A stretch of DNA of 6,624 nucleotides from Bacteroidetes bacterium UBA6661 (GTDB taxonomy: Bacteria > Bacteroidota > Bacteroidia > AKYH767-A > OLB10), in assembly GCA_002455375.1 (NCBI GenBank), contig DKKR01000086.1:69599-76222 (forward strand), read 5' to 3'. The notes beneath the pieces are model-generated. The model was not told where the DNA came from. It ran no database searches and saw nothing but the letters and a program-made list of their open reading frames with translations. Position numbers and translations under genes: made by a program. Positions 6,496-6,624 of this stretch are shown piece by piece (position 1 is the first letter of the stretch; each line of letters begins with the position of its first letter).

Positions 6496-6606
6496 ACCAC
6501 GAGTAAATAAGCTTTTCAGGCATAGAGAGTCAGATATCCTAGGACAAAGAAATTTGTTTTATAGATAAATTGGATTTAAAACAACACGGCATACAATCTC
6601 GTGGTT
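6495..6606. repeat. 9-bp inverted repeat AACCACGAG / CTCGTGGTT
   Basis: AACCACGAG (6495-6503) and its exact reverse complement CTCGTGGTT (6598-6606) bracket about 94 bases. The right arm overlaps the 15-bp direct repeat and the left arm abuts the terminator-like hairpin. It may mark a small element or be chance. Confidence 0.35.
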
Positions 6607-6616
6607 CAACCATCAC
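6602..6616. repeat. 15-bp direct repeat, right copy
   Basis: This is identical in sequence and orientation to 4421-4435. Whether the repeat unit extends further right cannot be judged, because the window stops eight bases later. Confidence 0.7.
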
Positions 6617-6624
6617 CCTAAAAA

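Larger units (their letters stand above)
6347..6624. other. Upstream region of the aldolase-fusion gene, no convincing gene
   Basis: These 278 bases carry the leader and promoter-like element of the minus-strand gene, a hairpin with a T-run on the minus strand, a 9-bp inverted repeat (6495-6503 with 6598-6606) and the right copy of the 15-bp direct repeat. On the minus strand 6543-6622 is open into the right edge (about 26 codons before a TAG) and could be the tail of an off-window gene, but nothing in it is recognisable. A 41-codon plus-strand ORF at 6443-6568 has no supporting evidence. Confidence 0.6.

Noticed and set aside
6443..6568. 41-codon plus-strand ORF
   Set aside because: It has no recognisable motif, no good promoter, and spans an inverted repeat and a terminator-like hairpin; an ORF of this length is plausible by chance.
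6595..6617. GGTTCAACC resembling a tRNA T-loop (GGTTCRANYCC), also at 4422-4430
   Set aside because: The base after the loop is A where the conserved C61 should be, and no anticodon or D-arm can be fitted around either copy.

Overview
The window looks like a piece of a Bacteroidota (Bacteroidetes) chromosome. Evidence for this: the DNA is AT-rich; no start codon has an obvious Shine-Dalgarno sequence; -7 elements of the TAnnTTTG type lie upstream of several genes; one lipoprotein carries an acidic/lysine segment right after its lipid cysteine, like the Bacteroidota lipoprotein export signal; and a papain-like peptidase is joined to a CARDB-like domain. I cannot resolve the genus.

Layout, left to right. 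(1) 1-840, minus strand: a secreted or lipid-anchored pentapeptide-repeat protein whose C-terminus runs off the left edge. (2) 887-914: an intrinsic terminator that closes the next gene. (3) 943-2655, minus: a papain-family (C1) cysteine peptidase lipoprotein with a C-terminal CARDB-like domain, probably surface exposed. (4) 2656-2809: a divergent intergenic region with a perfect 8-bp palindrome overlapping the putative -33 box of the peptidase gene. (5) 2810-3997, plus: a complete M20D-type metal-dependent amidohydrolase, with a promoter element so close to the start codon that the mRNA may be leaderless. (6) 3998-4615: about 0.6 kb without a convincing gene, rich in small palindromes, with one 71-codon open stretch lacking an ATG. 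(7) 4616-6346, minus: a two-domain protein, a CitE/HpcH-type aldolase fused to a C-terminal domain resembling SGNH hydrolases but with altered catalytic positions. (8) 6347-6624: its upstream region, with a promoter-like element, a possible terminator for an off-window gene, and a second copy of a 15-bp repeat also present at 4421.

Functionally, the left half holds two exported proteins (repeat scaffold and peptidase) in separate transcription units, and a cytosolic N-acyl-amino-acid hydrolase read divergently from the peptidase. A link between peptide degradation outside and amide hydrolysis inside is possible but not shown. The right-hand gene stands alone between repeat-rich stretches, is visibly more AT-rich than the amidohydrolase gene, and is the most unusual item in the window. 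No tRNA, rRNA, CRISPR array, transposase or integrase was seen.
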